Positions 24,380 through 33,904 of a DNA stretch of 64,000 nucleotides are shown piece by piece. A program made the position numbers and the translations under genes. Location: NCBI RefSeq assembly GCF_027257935.1, contig NZ_JANZKW010000005.1, positions 124,001 to 188,000 on the forward strand. The letters are read 5' to 3'. Under the pieces are notes generated by a model that searched no databases, had not been told where the DNA came from, and worked only from the letters and a program-made list of their open reading frames with translations. How positions within the stretch are numbered: position 1 is the first letter of the stretch; every line of letters begins with the position of its first letter. Origin of the DNA: Chitinimonas sp. BJYL2. GTDB taxonomy: Bacteria; Pseudomonadota; Gammaproteobacteria; Burkholderiales; Chitinimonadaceae.

Positions 24380-25297
24380 CTACTTCGAATACTTGTTGAT
24401 GGTGTCCTGAATCTCGCGGATCGCAGCCTCGATATCCGACTCGGTGATTTCCTTGCTTTCCTTGAGCGTCTTGTCGGCCGCCAGAGTGCTCAGGCGCAAG
24501 GTGATTTCGCCGTCGGCGAGCTTGTTGGTCGAGAGGCTGTCGTTGCTGCTGGCATCGTCGTCCTCGTGCCAGTTGATGGCCACACCGGTCAGGTTATCGC
24601 CATGCGCGCCGCCCCGTGATTCGGCCCGGTCCAGCATCTGGGGCAGCGAGTACAGGGCGGGATAGCCGGTCAGCATCTGCGCCAGCTCGTCGCTCTCCAT
24701 ATGGCCCCACAGGCCGTCGGTACACAGCAGTACCGAATCACCGTCGAGCAGCGGCACCTTGCCGCCGGTTTCCACATCGGGCGGGAAAATCGAGCCCAGG
24801 CAGTTGTAGATCTTGTTCTTCTCGGGATGGCGCTCGGCCTGCTCCGGGGTGAGCTGACCCAGATCGACCATCTGCTGCACCTTGGAGTGATCGCGCGTGC
24901 GGCTCAGCACCTTGCCGGCGCGCACATGGTAGAGCCGCGAATCCCCTACATGCGCCCAGTAACCCAGGCCATCCTGGATGATGGCCGCCACCACGGTGGT
25001 GCGTGGTGTTTCCAGCAAGCTGTGGTTGGCCGCGTAGTTGAGGATGGCGTCGTGACACTTGTTGAAGCCATCGGTAAGGAACTGGTGCGGGTTCTGGATG
25101 GTGGGGCGAGCCTTCTTCTGGAACAGCTCGGCCATCAGCTCCACGGTGATCTGCGCGGCGACTTCACCATGCAAATGGCCACCCATGCCATCGGCCACCA
25201 CCATCAGCAGCGAATCGCGGCTGTAGGAGTAGCACATGCGATCCTGGTTGTACTGGCGCGCGCCGCGGCGGGTTTCCTGATAGATGGTGAATTTCAT
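24380..25297 (-). CDS. PP2C-family Ser/Thr protein phosphatase
   Basis: A 305-residue PPM/PP2C phosphatase. Metal-binding motifs are intact: Q-Y-N-Q-D-R near residue 16, A-D-G-M-G-G-H near residue 36, the central H-V-G-D-S-R and the C-terminal D-N-L-T-G. It is preceded by a Ser/Thr kinase with an ATGA overlap, forming a kinase-phosphatase pair. Expected to reverse phosphorylation by that kinase; targets unknown. The C-terminal ~60 residues are acidic and outside the phosphatase core. Confidence 0.93.
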   Translation of the reverse strand: MKFTIYQETRRGARQYNQDRMCYSYSRDSLLMVVADGMGGHLHGEVAAQITVELMAELFQKKARPTIQNPHQFLTDGFNKCHDAILNYAANHSLLETPRTTVVAAIIQDGLGYWAHVGDSRLYHVRAGKVLSRTRDHSKVQQMVDLGQLTPEQAERHPEKNKIYNCLGSIFPPDVETGGKVPLLDGDSVLLCTDGLWGHMESDELAQMLTGYPALYSLPQMLDRAESRGGAHGDNLTGVAINWHEDDDASSNDSLSTNKLADGEITLRLSTLAADKTLKESKEITESDIEAAIREIQDTINKYSK

Positions 25298-26271
25298 TTT
25301 TGCCCTCCCTTGCCGCCAAGGCGAATTTCCATCTTGCCCAGCTGTACCAGTTTGTTCTTGTAGCCCGATAGCACGCCCGGCTTGGGCAGGGGCTCGCTGG
25401 CAATCTCTACCAGCGCTTTCTGTACTTCACGCACGCTTTGCGGGCGTTGCAGGTGATCGAGTGCAAGGCACCAGTCCACCAGCTCCAGCAGGCGTGGTGA
25501 ATAGCGCCCGGCCCAGAGTTTCTTCACGGACTGGTATTTGTCCTCGCGCTGTCGCGCATCCGCCGCCTGCGGTGCCATGCCGCTCATGCAGGCAAAGATG
25601 CTGGCCCCCACCGCGTAGATATCGCTCCACGGGCCGAGCTTGTCGCGATCGCCATACTGCTCGGGCGAGGCAAAGCCCGGCGTGTACATGGGCGTGAAGT
25701 TCTTGATCGAGGGAGACAGCGCATCCCGCGCGGAACCGAAGTCCAGCAGCACCGGGCTGCCATCGCGGCGGATATAGATATTGGCCGGCTTGATATCGAG
25801 ATGCAGCATCTTGTGCAGATGCACTTCGCGCAGACCATTGAGCAGGTGAGCAAACACGTAAAGGATCATGTTCTCCTTCACGCCGCCATCGGTGAGCTGG
25901 ATTTCCTTCTGCAGGGTACGGCCGCGCTCGTACTCCATCACCATGTAAACGGTATCGTTAGCGCGGAAGAAATTGACCACGCGAACGATATTGGGATGGC
26001 GGATCTGCGCCAGCGTCTTGCCTTCTTCGAAGAAGCATTTCATGCCATGTCGGAACAAGGCCATGTTCTCGGCCGAAGTGGCCATGACCTTGTCGCCTTC
26101 GTTGCGCAGCACCAGCGCATTAGGCAAGTACTCCTTGATCGCAACCGGCTGATCGGCCTCGTCATGCGCGAGGTAAACGATGGAAAAGCCGCCCGCCGAC
26201 AATTGCTTGACGACAGTGTAGTTGAGCAGTTGATAGCCCCGTGCGAGGGGTTGGTTGCTGGGCGGCGGCAT
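25294..26271 (-). CDS. Eukaryotic-like Ser/Thr protein kinase
   Basis: A 325-residue cytosolic kinase. It has a glycine loop L-S-A-G-G-F-S-I-V-Y, catalytic lysine 46 in V-A-I-K-E-Y-L-P, the catalytic loop H-L-D-I-K-P-A-N-I, the D-F-G-S-A-R magnesium loop and the S-P-E-Q-Y-G activation-end motif. The V-A-I-K-E-Y-L-P form is typical of the PPK subfamily common in Betaproteobacteria. No membrane segment or sensor domain. It is coupled to the PP2C gene and lies divergent from yicC. Confidence 0.93.
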   Translation of the reverse strand: MPPPSNQPLARGYQLLNYTVVKQLSAGGFSIVYLAHDEADQPVAIKEYLPNALVLRNEGDKVMATSAENMALFRHGMKCFFEEGKTLAQIRHPNIVRVVNFFRANDTVYMVMEYERGRTLQKEIQLTDGGVKENMILYVFAHLLNGLREVHLHKMLHLDIKPANIYIRRDGSPVLLDFGSARDALSPSIKNFTPMYTPGFASPEQYGDRDKLGPWSDIYAVGASIFACMSGMAPQAADARQREDKYQSVKKLWAGRYSPRLLELVDWCLALDHLQRPQSVREVQKALVEIASEPLPKPGVLSGYKNKLVQLGKMEIRLGGKGGQK

Positions 26272-26451
26272 CAGGGCGCTTGGCGCGGTGTGTTAAGATT
26301 CTTGGACTGCCAATGGCCAAAGCACGGCTTATGACATTTGGCTGGTCTGTGGCGCATTGTGGTTTTGCCGTGCCACAAAGTCAAAGCGATGCCATGCCGG
26401 CTGTGGTGTTCAGCCCCCTGGATGCCCGCCCACCTCACCCGGAGCCCCCGA

Positions 26452-27318
26452 ATGATCCTGAGCATGACCGGCTATGCCGTTGCCAACCGCGAACTGGCCG
26501 GCGGCCTCCTGAGTGTGGAACTGCGCGCCGTCAATCACCGCTTTCTTGATCTGACGCTACGCATGCCGGACGAGTTGCGCGTGCTCGAAAACCAGCTGCG
26601 CGAACGGCTCGCCGGGCGCGTATCGCGCGGCAAGCTTGAGTGCCGGATCGGCTTCTCCACCCGAGCCGAAACCCAGCCCAAGCTGCAGCTCAACACCATT
26701 CTGCTGCAACAACTGCTGGTGCTGACCCACGAGGCCCGCGCCATTGCACCGCAGGCGGGCGAGCTGCGCATGGGTGAGCTGCTGCGCTGGCCCGGCGTGC
26801 TGATTACCGACTCGGTCAGCCCGGATGCCCTGCAAGCCACGGCTATGGAGCTGCTCGATATCGCGCTCGACGATTTCACCGCCACGCGTGGCCGCGAAGG
26901 TGAAAAGCTGGCCGCCTCGATGATCGAACGTCTCGACAAGATCGACGCCATCGTCGCCGAGGTGCAGCCCCGCCTGCCCGCCATCGTGGCGGCCTACGAT
27001 GACAAGATCAAACAGCGCCTGATCGATGCGCTGGGCTCACTGGATGACGACCGGGTACGTCAGGAAGTCGCCCTGTTTGCACAGAAGATCGATATCGCCG
27101 AAGAAATCACCCGCCTCGGCACCCATACCAAGGAAGTGCGCCGCATCCTCAAGCAGGGCGGTGCCGTGGGCAAGCGGCTGGACTTCCTGATGCAGGAGCT
27201 GCACCGCGAAGCCAACACCCTGGGCGCCAAATCGGCCGCCAGCGAAACCTCGCAGGCTTCGCTGGAACTCAAGGTCCTGATCGAGCAGATGCGCGAACAG
27301 GTGCAGAACATCGAGTAA
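26452..27318 (+). CDS. yicC: YicC family endoribonuclease-like protein
   Basis: A 288-residue YicC protein. It begins with the signature M-T-G-Y-A-V-A and the V-E-L-R-A-V-N-H-R-F-L-D block, and ends with the conserved G-K-R-L-D-F-L-M-Q-E-L-H-R-E-A-N-T-L-G-A-K-S and V-L-I-E-Q-M-R-E-Q-V-Q-N-I-E tail. GGAG is 7 bases upstream of the ATG at 26452. In E. coli the family has endoribonuclease activity on a small RNA; that role here is by homology only. Upstream of gmk, as in many proteobacteria. Confidence 0.92.
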   Translation: MILSMTGYAVANRELAGGLLSVELRAVNHRFLDLTLRMPDELRVLENQLRERLAGRVSRGKLECRIGFSTRAETQPKLQLNTILLQQLLVLTHEARAIAPQAGELRMGELLRWPGVLITDSVSPDALQATAMELLDIALDDFTATRGREGEKLAASMIERLDKIDAIVAEVQPRLPAIVAAYDDKIKQRLIDALGSLDDDRVRQEVALFAQKIDIAEEITRLGTHTKEVRRILKQGGAVGKRLDFLMQELHREANTLGAKSAASETSQASLELKVLIEQMREQVQNIE

Positions 27319-27394
27319 TCTGCCTCAAGGCGGCTGAATGCCCTTGACCATTGTGATAACCTGAACAGCAGTGCGAACCGACGGGATGATCCCC

Positions 27395-28012
27395 ATGAGC
27401 AAAGGCAAGCTTTTCATCGTTGCGGGCCCCTCGGGCGCGGGCAAGGCCACCCTTGTACGCGCACTGCTGGCCGCCGACTCGAACGTGCAGCTGTCGATCT
27501 CGTTCACCACGCGTGCCCCACGCGAAGGTGAAGCAGACGGCCGCGACTACCATTTTGTCAGCCGCGAGACCTTTCTCGCCATGGTGGATCACGGCGACTT
27601 CCTTGAGCACGCCGAAGTACATGGCAATCTCTACGGCACCTCGCAAACCTGGATCAACGAGGTCATCGCCAAGGGCCAGGACATCCTGCTGGAGATCGAC
27701 GTGCAAGGCGCCCAACAGGTCCGTCGCCACTTCGCGGAGGCGGTCGGCATCTTCATCCTGCCACCGAGCGCCGAAGTGCTGGAGCAGCGCCTGCGCAACC
27801 GCGGTACCGAGAGCGAAGAGGCCATCCTGCGCCGGCTGGCCAATGCACGCGAAGAGATCAGCCATGTCGGCGAGTTCAATTACGTGATCATCAATGAACA
27901 CATCGATCAGGCCGTGCGCGACATCATCGGCATCGTCCGTGCCGAGCGCTGCCACTTTGCCTCTCAGGCCGTGCGCCACAACGCCCTGATCAACGCCCTG
28001 CAGAAGGGTTAG
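27395..28012 (+). CDS. gmk: Guanylate kinase
   Basis: A 205-residue guanylate kinase that phosphorylates GMP. The guanylate-binding S-I-S-F-T-T-R-A-P-R-E-G-E-A-D-G-R-D-Y and L-E-H-A-E-V-H-G-N-L-Y-G blocks are complete. The P-loop reads G-P-S-G-A-G-K-A-T-L: the residue right after the lysine is alanine instead of the usual serine or threonine, though a threonine follows. GGGA lies 8 bases before the ATG at 27395; two earlier in-frame ATGs lie within or before that site and are less likely. Confidence 0.92.
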   Translation: MSKGKLFIVAGPSGAGKATLVRALLAADSNVQLSISFTTRAPREGEADGRDYHFVSRETFLAMVDHGDFLEHAEVHGNLYGTSQTWINEVIAKGQDILLEIDVQGAQQVRRHFAEAVGIFILPPSAEVLEQRLRNRGTESEEAILRRLANAREEISHVGEFNYVIINEHIDQAVRDIIGIVRAERCHFASQAVRHNALINALQKG

Positions 28013-28104
28013 CACGGCGACCCGCCGTCACCGAACGCCTCACCGAACACCATTCAGTACCACGGCCGGCAACAGTCGGCCGGATATCACCGGAGTAAAG
28101 CATC

Positions 28105-28314
28105 ATGGCCCGTATTACCGTTGAAGATTGTCTGGATCGCATCCAGAACCGTTTTGACCTGACCCTGTCGGCTGCCTACCGCGCCCGCCAGATCGCCAAC
28201 GGCTCCACGCCGCTGGTAGATGAAGTGGGCCGTGACAAGCCCACCGTGCTGGCCCTGCGCGAGATCGCCGCCGGCAAGATCGGCATCGAAATCCTGCAAC
28301 GCACCCGCAGCTGA
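28105..28314 (+). CDS. rpoZ: RNA polymerase omega subunit
   Basis: A 69-residue omega subunit. The start A-R-I-T-V-E-D-C-L and [15 protein letters not shown] are conserved, with N-K-T equivalents [20 protein letters not shown] is upstream. It stabilises the RNA polymerase core and, in other bacteria, helps form a ppGpp site with beta prime. Followed by a terminator and then the ppGpp synthase/hydrolase gene. Confidence 0.95.
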   Translation: MARITVEDCLDRIQNRFDLTLSAAYRARQIANGSTPLVDEVGRDKPTVLALREIAAGKIGIEILQRTRS

Positions 28315-28332
28315 TTGCGCGGGGCAGCAGGC

Positions 28333-28358
28333 AAAGCGGGCCCCTGGCCCGCTTTTTT
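28333..28358 (+). terminator. Rho-independent terminator after rpoZ
   Basis: Arms AAAGCGGGCC and GGCCCGCTTT (10 bases) with a 3-base loop, followed by a T-run. It would terminate or attenuate transcription before the spoT gene 28 bases downstream. Confidence 0.85.
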
Positions 28359-28385
28359 GCCTCTTGCCCACCCGGATTGCCCACC

Positions 28386-30554
28386 ATGGTCGAAGCCGCC
28401 GACCTGCCCGTACCCGAAGCCTACGCCCAGCAAGTGGCGCGGGATGCGAACATCCTGCTCGCCAAGGCCTCTGCTTACCTCAAGGCCGAGGATATCCCCC
28501 TGCTGGAGGCAGCATTCCGCTTCAGCGCCGAATGCCACCAGACCCAGTTCCGCCAGAGCGGTGAGCCCTATATCACCCACCCGTTGGCCGTAGCCGACAT
28601 CCTGGCCGACCACCATCTCGACACCCAGGCGCTGATGGCCGCCTTCCTCCACGACACGATGGAGGACACCGGCGTTACCAAGCTCGAACTCAGCGACCGC
28701 TTCGGCAAGCATGTGGCCGAACTGGTCGACGGCCTCTCCAAGCTCGAAAAGCTGGAATTCCAGAGCAAGGAAGAAGCGCAGGCAGAGAACTTCCGCAAGA
28801 TGCTGATGGCCATGGCGCGCGACGTACGCGTCATCCTCGTGAAGCTGGCCGACCGTCTGCACAATATGCGCACGCTCGATGCCGTGCGGGAAGACAAGCA
28901 AAAGCGTATCGCCGCCGAAACGCTGGAAATCTACGCGCCCATCGCCAACCGCATCGGCCTGCATGCCATCTACCAGGAGCTGGAAGACTGGGGCTTCCGC
29001 TACCTGCACCCCAAGCGCTACGAGGTGCTCAACAAGGCGCTCAAGTCGGCGCGCGGCAACCGCCGTGAGGTGGTCGGCAAGATACTCGATGCGATCAAGC
29101 AGAAACTCGCGGACGCCAAGATCAACGCCACCGTATATGGCCGCGAAAAGCACCTCGCCAGCATCCACAAAAAGATGCACGAAAAGCATCTGAGCTTTTC
29201 CGAAGTGCTCGATATCTACGGCTTCCGCGTGATTGTGGACGATGTCTCCACCTGCTATCTGGCACTGGGGGCACTGCACGGGCTGTACAAGCCGCGTCCC
29301 GGCGCCTTCAAGGATTACATCGCCATCCCCAAGCCCAACGGCTACCAGAGTCTGCACACGGCACTGACCGGCCCCTACGGCACCCCGATCGAGGTACAGA
29401 TCCGCACTCACGACATGCACAAGGTGGCGCAAGCCGGCGTGGCATCGCACTGGATGTACAAGTCCGGCGACGAAAGCTTTGGCGATGTGCAGCAAAAGAC
29501 CCACCAGTGGCTGCAATCGCTGCTGGAAATCCAGTCCATGTCAGGGGATTCGGTCGAGTTTCTTGAACACATCAAGGTCGATCTCTTCCCCGGTGAAGTC
29601 TATGTCTTCACCCCCAAGGGCAAGATCCTCACCCTGCCCCAAGGCGCCACCACGGTGGACTTTGCCTATGCCGTCCACTCGGATGTCGGCAACCGCTGCA
29701 TCGCCGCCCGCATCAATTACGACCTGATGCCGCTGCGCACGGTGCTCAAGACCGGCGATCAGGTCGAGATCATCACCGCCACCACGGCACGGCCCAATCC
29801 GAACTGGCTCAACTTTGTCGTCACCGGCAAGGCACGCTCGCATATCCGCCACTTCCTCAAAACCATGCGGTATGAGGAAGCCGTGCATCTGGGTGAGCGC
29901 CTGCTGGCTCAGGCCGCTCGCGCCCTCATGAACCAGTCCACCGATCTGCCCGAGGAAGCCTGGGATCGCTACCTGCGCGAGAACGCGCCCAGCAAGCGCG
30001 AGGAAATCCTCGCCGATATCGGCCTGGGCAAGCGTCTGGGGCTGGTAGTGGCGCAACGCCTGCTGACGCTGGCCGGCCTGTTTGCCGTGGGCGAGGCCAA
30101 GTCCGGCCCTATCCTGATTCGTGGCACCGAAGGCGTGGCGGTACAGTTCGCGCGCTGCTGCAACCCGATACCGGGCGACCCCATCATCGGCCTGATCAAA
30201 CAAGGCCAGGGTCTGGTCATCCATACCCACGACTGCCCGCAGGTCAGCGGGCGCGGTTATAAGCTCGACCCTGACAAGCTGCTCGAAGTCGAGTGGGACG
30301 TCCCCGCCGGCAAGCTGTTCGATGTGCAGATCAAGGTACTGGCCATGCATGAGCGCGGCGTACTGGCCCAGATTGCCGCCGCCATCTCCGAAGCCGCCGC
30401 CAATATCGAGAACGTACGCATGGATAACGAGGCCGACCGCTACACCGAGATCAGCTTTACCGTTCAGGTCGAAAACCGTCAGCATCTGGCCAAAGTGATG
30501 CAATCACTGCGCAGCCTGGAAAGCGTGGTCCGCATCAACCGGCTCAAATCCTGA
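28386..30554 (+). CDS. spoT: Bifunctional (p)ppGpp synthase/hydrolase (SpoT/Rel)
   Basis: A 722-residue stringent-response enzyme. The hydrolase HD domain has the metal-binding histidine and H-D at 89-90 within F-L-H-D-T-M-E-D-T, so hydrolysis should be active. The synthetase follows, with Y-G-R-E-K-H, F-R-V-I-V-D-D and Y-I-A-I-P-K-P-N-G-Y-Q-S-L-H-T. Then a TGS domain (V-Y-V-F-T-P-K-G-K-I-L-T-L-P) and a C-terminal ACT domain (L-A-Q-I-A-A-A-I-S-E-A-A-A-N-I-E). The ATG at 28386 is used; a TTG at 28377 is rejected. Its neighbourhood with rpoZ is conserved. Confidence 0.94.
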   Translation: MVEAADLPVPEAYAQQVARDANILLAKASAYLKAEDIPLLEAAFRFSAECHQTQFRQSGEPYITHPLAVADILADHHLDTQALMAAFLHDTMEDTGVTKLELSDRFGKHVAELVDGLSKLEKLEFQSKEEAQAENFRKMLMAMARDVRVILVKLADRLHNMRTLDAVREDKQKRIAAETLEIYAPIANRIGLHAIYQELEDWGFRYLHPKRYEVLNKALKSARGNRREVVGKILDAIKQKLADAKINATVYGREKHLASIHKKMHEKHLSFSEVLDIYGFRVIVDDVSTCYLALGALHGLYKPRPGAFKDYIAIPKPNGYQSLHTALTGPYGTPIEVQIRTHDMHKVAQAGVASHWMYKSGDESFGDVQQKTHQWLQSLLEIQSMSGDSVEFLEHIKVDLFPGEVYVFTPKGKILTLPQGATTVDFAYAVHSDVGNRCIAARINYDLMPLRTVLKTGDQVEIITATTARPNPNWLNFVVTGKARSHIRHFLKTMRYEEAVHLGERLLAQAARALMNQSTDLPEEAWDRYLRENAPSKREEILADIGLGKRLGLVVAQRLLTLAGLFAVGEAKSGPILIRGTEGVAVQFARCCNPIPGDPIIGLIKQGQGLVIHTHDCPQVSGRGYKLDPDKLLEVEWDVPAGKLFDVQIKVLAMHERGVLAQIAAAISEAAANIENVRMDNEADRYTEISFTVQVENRQHLAKVMQSLRSLESVVRINRLKS

Positions 30555-30627
30555 TCCCGTCCTGATCTGCCGCGACATCCGCCGCAACGTTGTAAAATCC
30601 CGCCTGTTCCCTCGTTTACCCACCCCG

Positions 30628-30831
30628 ATGATTACCCTCAGCATCAATGGCGAAGCCCGCCAGCTCCCTGCCGGCCTGCCGCTGGATCAGCTTGTGATCG
30701 AGCTGGGTCATGCTGGTCGCCGAATCGCGATTGAGCGCAATGGCGAGATCGTGCCCAAGAGCCAGTACGCCGCGACCCACTTGGCCGAGGGCGACAAACT
30801 GGAAATCGTGGTCGCAGTGGGCGGGGGCTGA
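30628..30831 (+). CDS. thiS: Sulfur carrier protein ThiS
   Basis: A 67-residue ubiquitin-like protein ending in V-G-G-G, the C-terminal glycines that are adenylated and thiocarboxylated for thiazole synthesis. The I-A-I-E-R-N-G-E-I-V-P-K-S-Q-Y block is typical. A TAAAAT element lies about 30 bases upstream, but no good -35 was seen and no clear ribosome site. First in a group with a GNAT gene and thiG. Confidence 0.93.
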   Translation: MITLSINGEARQLPAGLPLDQLVIELGHAGRRIAIERNGEIVPKSQYAATHLAEGDKLEIVVAVGGG

Positions 30832-30833
30832 AC

Positions 30834-31304
30834 GTGGTCGACACCACCCTGCATAGCCGCCGCGCCACGCTGGCCGATGTGCCGCTGCTGGCCGAACTCA
30901 ACCAGCAGTTCAATCACGACGAAGGCCACGGCACCATCGCCAGCCTGAAGCAACTACAAGCCCGCCTGCACGACTGGCTGGCCAGTGGCGAATACGCTGC
31001 CGTCCTGTTCGACCACCAGGGTCAGACCGTCGCCTACGCGCTCTATCGCGAGCAGGCCGCCTCCATCAATCTGCGCCAGTTCTTTGTGGCCGGCGATCGC
31101 CGCCGCCACGGCCTCGGCCGCCGCGCGCTGGCCCTGCTGTTCAGCGACTACTGGCCAGCCGACAAGCGCCTCAGTGTGGACGTCCCCACCCGCAATGAGC
31201 GCGCACTGGCCTTCTGGCGCTCGGTCGGCTTCCTCGATTACTGCACTACCCTGATCATGGCGCCCAAACAGCGCCCCAACCCGGAACAGCGGACCTCCCC
31301 ATGA
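30834..31304 (+). CDS. GNAT-family N-acetyltransferase
   Basis: A 156-residue GNAT protein starting at a GTG two bases after the thiS stop. The acetyl-CoA loop appears as [11 protein letters not shown], and the C-terminal [17 protein letters not shown] strand-helix is the usual GNAT ending. Its stop overlaps thiG (ATGA), so it is embedded in the thiamine cluster. Substrate unknown; a link to thiazole synthesis is only suggested by position. Confidence 0.87.
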   Translation: MVDTTLHSRRATLADVPLLAELNQQFNHDEGHGTIASLKQLQARLHDWLASGEYAAVLFDHQGQTVAYALYREQAASINLRQFFVAGDRRRHGLGRRALALLFSDYWPADKRLSVDVPTRNERALAFWRSVGFLDYCTTLIMAPKQRPNPEQRTSP

Positions 31305-32083
31305 CGACCTCCCTCACCATTGCCGGTATTGAGTACGGCTCGCGCCTGCTGGTTGGCACCGGCAAGTACAAGGATTTCACCGAAACCCGTGCCGCCATTG
31401 ATGCCTCCGGCGCCGAGATCGTCACCGTGGCCATCCGCCGCGTGAACCTGGGTCAGGACCCGAACGTACCGAGCCTGCTCGATTACCTGCCGGCCAGCGA
31501 ATTCACCTACCTGCCCAACACCGCCGGCTGCTATAGCGCCGACGACGCGGTGCGCACCCTGCGTCTGGCGCGCGAGCTGCTCGATGGCCACAAGCTGGTA
31601 AAGCTGGAAGTCCTGGGCGACCCGCACACGCTCTACCCGAACGTGATCGAAACCCTCAAAGCCGCCGAAACGCTGGTCAAGGATGGTTTCGATGTGATGG
31701 TTTATACGTCCGACGATCCCATCGTCGCCAAGCAGCTCGAAGACATCGGCTGCTGCGCCATCATGCCGCTGGCCAGCCTGATCGGCTCCGGCATGGGCAT
31801 TCTCAATCCGTGGAACCTCAAGCTCATCATCGACCAGAGCAAGGTACCGGTCATCGTGGACGCCGGCGTCGGCACGGCCTCGGATGCCGCCATCGCCATG
31901 GAACTGGGTTGCGACGGCGTATTGATGAACACCGCGATTGCCGCCGCACAAGACCCAATCCGCATGGCCCGCGCCATGAAGCTGGGCGTGGAAGCAGGCC
32001 GCGAAGCCTTCCTGGCCGGCCGCATGCCGCGCAAGCTGTATGCCGGTGCGCCAAGTTCGCCCACGGGCGGCATGATCGGCTAA
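31301..32083 (+). CDS. thiG: Thiazole synthase ThiG
   Basis: A 260-residue TIM-barrel enzyme building the thiazole phosphate of thiamine from deoxyxylulose phosphate, dehydroglycine and ThiS-thiocarboxylate. Visible: G-T-G-K-Y near the start, the Schiff-base lysine in V-K-L-E-V-L-G-D, and the phosphate site [11 protein letters not shown] and [10 protein letters not shown]. Starts within the GNAT stop codon. Confidence 0.95.
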   Translation: MTTSLTIAGIEYGSRLLVGTGKYKDFTETRAAIDASGAEIVTVAIRRVNLGQDPNVPSLLDYLPASEFTYLPNTAGCYSADDAVRTLRLARELLDGHKLVKLEVLGDPHTLYPNVIETLKAAETLVKDGFDVMVYTSDDPIVAKQLEDIGCCAIMPLASLIGSGMGILNPWNLKLIIDQSKVPVIVDAGVGTASDAAIAMELGCDGVLMNTAIAAAQDPIRMARAMKLGVEAGREAFLAGRMPRKLYAGAPSSPTGGMIG

Positions 32084-32087
32084 GGCC

Positions 32088-32378
32088 ATGCTGTACTTGG
32101 CGTTGGTAATGCTCGGCATGGCCAAACTTGACCAGCATCTGGATCGTCGCTTGGATGCACCGCTGATAGTGGCCATTTTCAGTGCCGGGCAGTTGTTCCT
32201 GAAGGGACACCTGCTCGCTGGCCTGCTCGCCGCACCGCTGGCTAGCATGCTTGCCTATGGTCTGTTCCACTTGCTGCGGATATGGGGTGACAGCCTCCTG
32301 GCTTGGTTATTTACCCTAATGGTTGGCAGCTTGCTCAGCGCCGCATTGATTACACTGTTCATCCGCCTGCTGATCTAG
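32088..32378 (+). CDS. Small membrane protein of unknown function
   Basis: A 96-residue very hydrophobic protein with three probable membrane helices, beginning four bases after thiG. It starts M-L-Y-L-A-L-V-M-L-G-M-A-K-L. No recognised family. It probably shares the thiG transcript; trmB follows 57 bases later. Confidence 0.65.
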   Translation: MLYLALVMLGMAKLDQHLDRRLDAPLIVAIFSAGQLFLKGHLLAGLLAAPLASMLAYGLFHLLRIWGDSLLAWLFTLMVGSLLSAALITLFIRLLI

Positions 32379-32435
32379 ATCCCGGTCTGTTGATTGCTGA
32401 CCTCGAAGACTCGCAGCACATTGAAAGAATCACCC

Positions 32436-33113
32436 ATGGAAAACCCCATCCATCGCCATATCCGCAGCTTCGTGCTGCGCCAGGGCCATTTCTCCGAAGC
32501 GCAGACCCGCGCCATGGAAGAGGGTGCGCCGCGTTGGGGCATTGAGTACCGGCACGAAATATTGAACCTGGACACCGCTTTCGGTCGCAGCGCACCCAAG
32601 GTGCTGGAGATCGGCTTCGGCATGGGTGGGGCTACATCCGAGATAGCGGCGGCGAGGCCGGATACGGATTTTCTCGGCATCGAGGTACATGGCCCCGGCG
32701 TGGGCAATATGTACAAGCTGATCGAGGAAAAGCAGCTCAGCAATATCCGCGTGATTCGTCACGATGCGGTCGAGGTGCTCTCGCACATGATTGCCGATGG
32801 CTCACTGGACGGCTTCCATCTGTACTTCCCCGACCCCTGGCCCAAGAAGCGCCATCACAAGCGCCGCCTGGTGCAGCCCGACTTCCTGGCCGGCATTGTG
32901 CGCAAGCTCAAGCCCGGTGCTTACATCCATATGGCCACCGACTGGGAAGACTACGCGGTGCAGATGCTGGAGGTGCTGTCGGCCAATCCGGATCTGCAGA
33001 ACACCGCCGAGGGCTACGCACCGCGCCCCGAGTGGCGGCCGCTGACCAAGTTCGAGCAGCGCGGCCTGAATCTGGGCCATGGCGTGTGGGACCTGATGTT
33101 TACCCGCCGCTGA
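32436..33113 (+). CDS. trmB: tRNA (guanine-N7)-methyltransferase TrmB
   Basis: A 225-residue SAM-dependent methyltransferase forming m7G46 in tRNA. It has the SAM motif L-E-I-G-F-G-M-G and the strongly conserved family block [17 protein letters not shown]. The ATG at 32436, with a GAAAGAA ribosome site upstream, gives the usual N-terminus. Followed by a terminator. Confidence 0.94.
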   Translation: MENPIHRHIRSFVLRQGHFSEAQTRAMEEGAPRWGIEYRHEILNLDTAFGRSAPKVLEIGFGMGGATSEIAAARPDTDFLGIEVHGPGVGNMYKLIEEKQLSNIRVIRHDAVEVLSHMIADGSLDGFHLYFPDPWPKKRHHKRRLVQPDFLAGIVRKLKPGAYIHMATDWEDYAVQMLEVLSANPDLQNTAEGYAPRPEWRPLTKFEQRGLNLGHGVWDLMFTRR

Positions 33114-33132
33114 GAACCGGCGACTAGAAAAC

Positions 33133-33158
33133 AAAACGGCGCACTTGGCGCCGTTTTT
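33133..33158 (+). terminator. Rho-independent terminator after trmB
   Basis: Ten-base arms AAAACGGCGC and GCGCCGTTTT with a 5-base loop and T-rich end. It separates trmB from the convergent SPOR-domain gene and may act in both directions. Confidence 0.85.
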
Positions 33159-33186
33159 GTTGGGTTGCGCCCACGGGGGGGCCGTA

Positions 33187-33900
33187 TCAGCAATCAACCG
33201 CGGTCACCGAGCTTCCCTTGAATCCGGTTGCAGCCTTGCTCAGAGCGGCCTTGGCCGATGCGGGCACCTGACGGATCTGCACGATCTTGCCCTGTGTGTC
33301 ACCACGCTCACGGACAATCGCCGAGCGTACACCCTTGCCGCGAATCACGTCGAGTCGCCGCTTGGCGGCCTCCTCGCTGGAAAAGAGTCCGAGTGAAATC
33401 GCATGATTCCAGCGGCTGCCATCGTTGACCACGAAGAAGTCCTCCACGCCCAAGGCTTTGAGCTCATCGGCCTTCTTCTGGGCGTCGGCCAGATTGGGGC
33501 GCTGCGGGATAAACACCCAGTAACGTTTGGGACTATCCGGTTCCGCAGCCTGCACCTTGATTTCACCACCGAGCTTGAGTGCCGCCAGCTGTTTTCGCAC
33601 ATTGGGCAGGTCTTCGGGCAACACACCGCGCCAATCAAAGCAGGCCAATGCGGGCGGCGTCGCGGCGGCGTCCACGGGGATCTCGTCCGGCACCGGGGTA
33701 TCGGGGAATGCGTCCTCGGTGCCGGGCGGTGTCAGCTCCGGCGTGGTCGCCACCTTGGGCGGCGCCGGAACGACGATCCGGACCTGCTCGGCCTTGACGA
33801 GGCGGGATTGCCAGTCCACCGGCGGCGGGGGCTCTACCAGCCGGGTGTAGCCAAAGAACAGCAGATTGGCGAGGATCAGCAGCAGAAATAACCACTTCAT
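33187..33900 (-). CDS. SPOR-domain protein
   Basis: A 237-residue single-pass protein. It starts with a membrane anchor M-K-W-L-F-L-L-L-I-L-A-N-L-L-F-F-G-Y, then a proline-rich linker and a C-terminal SPOR domain near residues 130-210 (R-Y-W-V-F-I-P-Q..., F-S-S-E-E-A-A-K-R-R-L). SPOR domains bind septal denuded peptidoglycan. The ATG at 33900 is chosen for the anchor; extensions upstream would run into coaX. Last of a birA-coaX-linked group. Confidence 0.86.
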   Translation of the reverse strand: MKWLFLLLILANLLFFGYTRLVEPPPPVDWQSRLVKAEQVRIVVPAPPKVATTPELTPPGTEDAFPDTPVPDEIPVDAAATPPALACFDWRGVLPEDLPNVRKQLAALKLGGEIKVQAAEPDSPKRYWVFIPQRPNLADAQKKADELKALGVEDFFVVNDGSRWNHAISLGLFSSEEAAKRRLDVIRGKGVRSAIVRERGDTQGKIVQIRQVPASAKAALSKAATGFKGSSVTAVDC

Positions 33901-33904
33901 GGAT

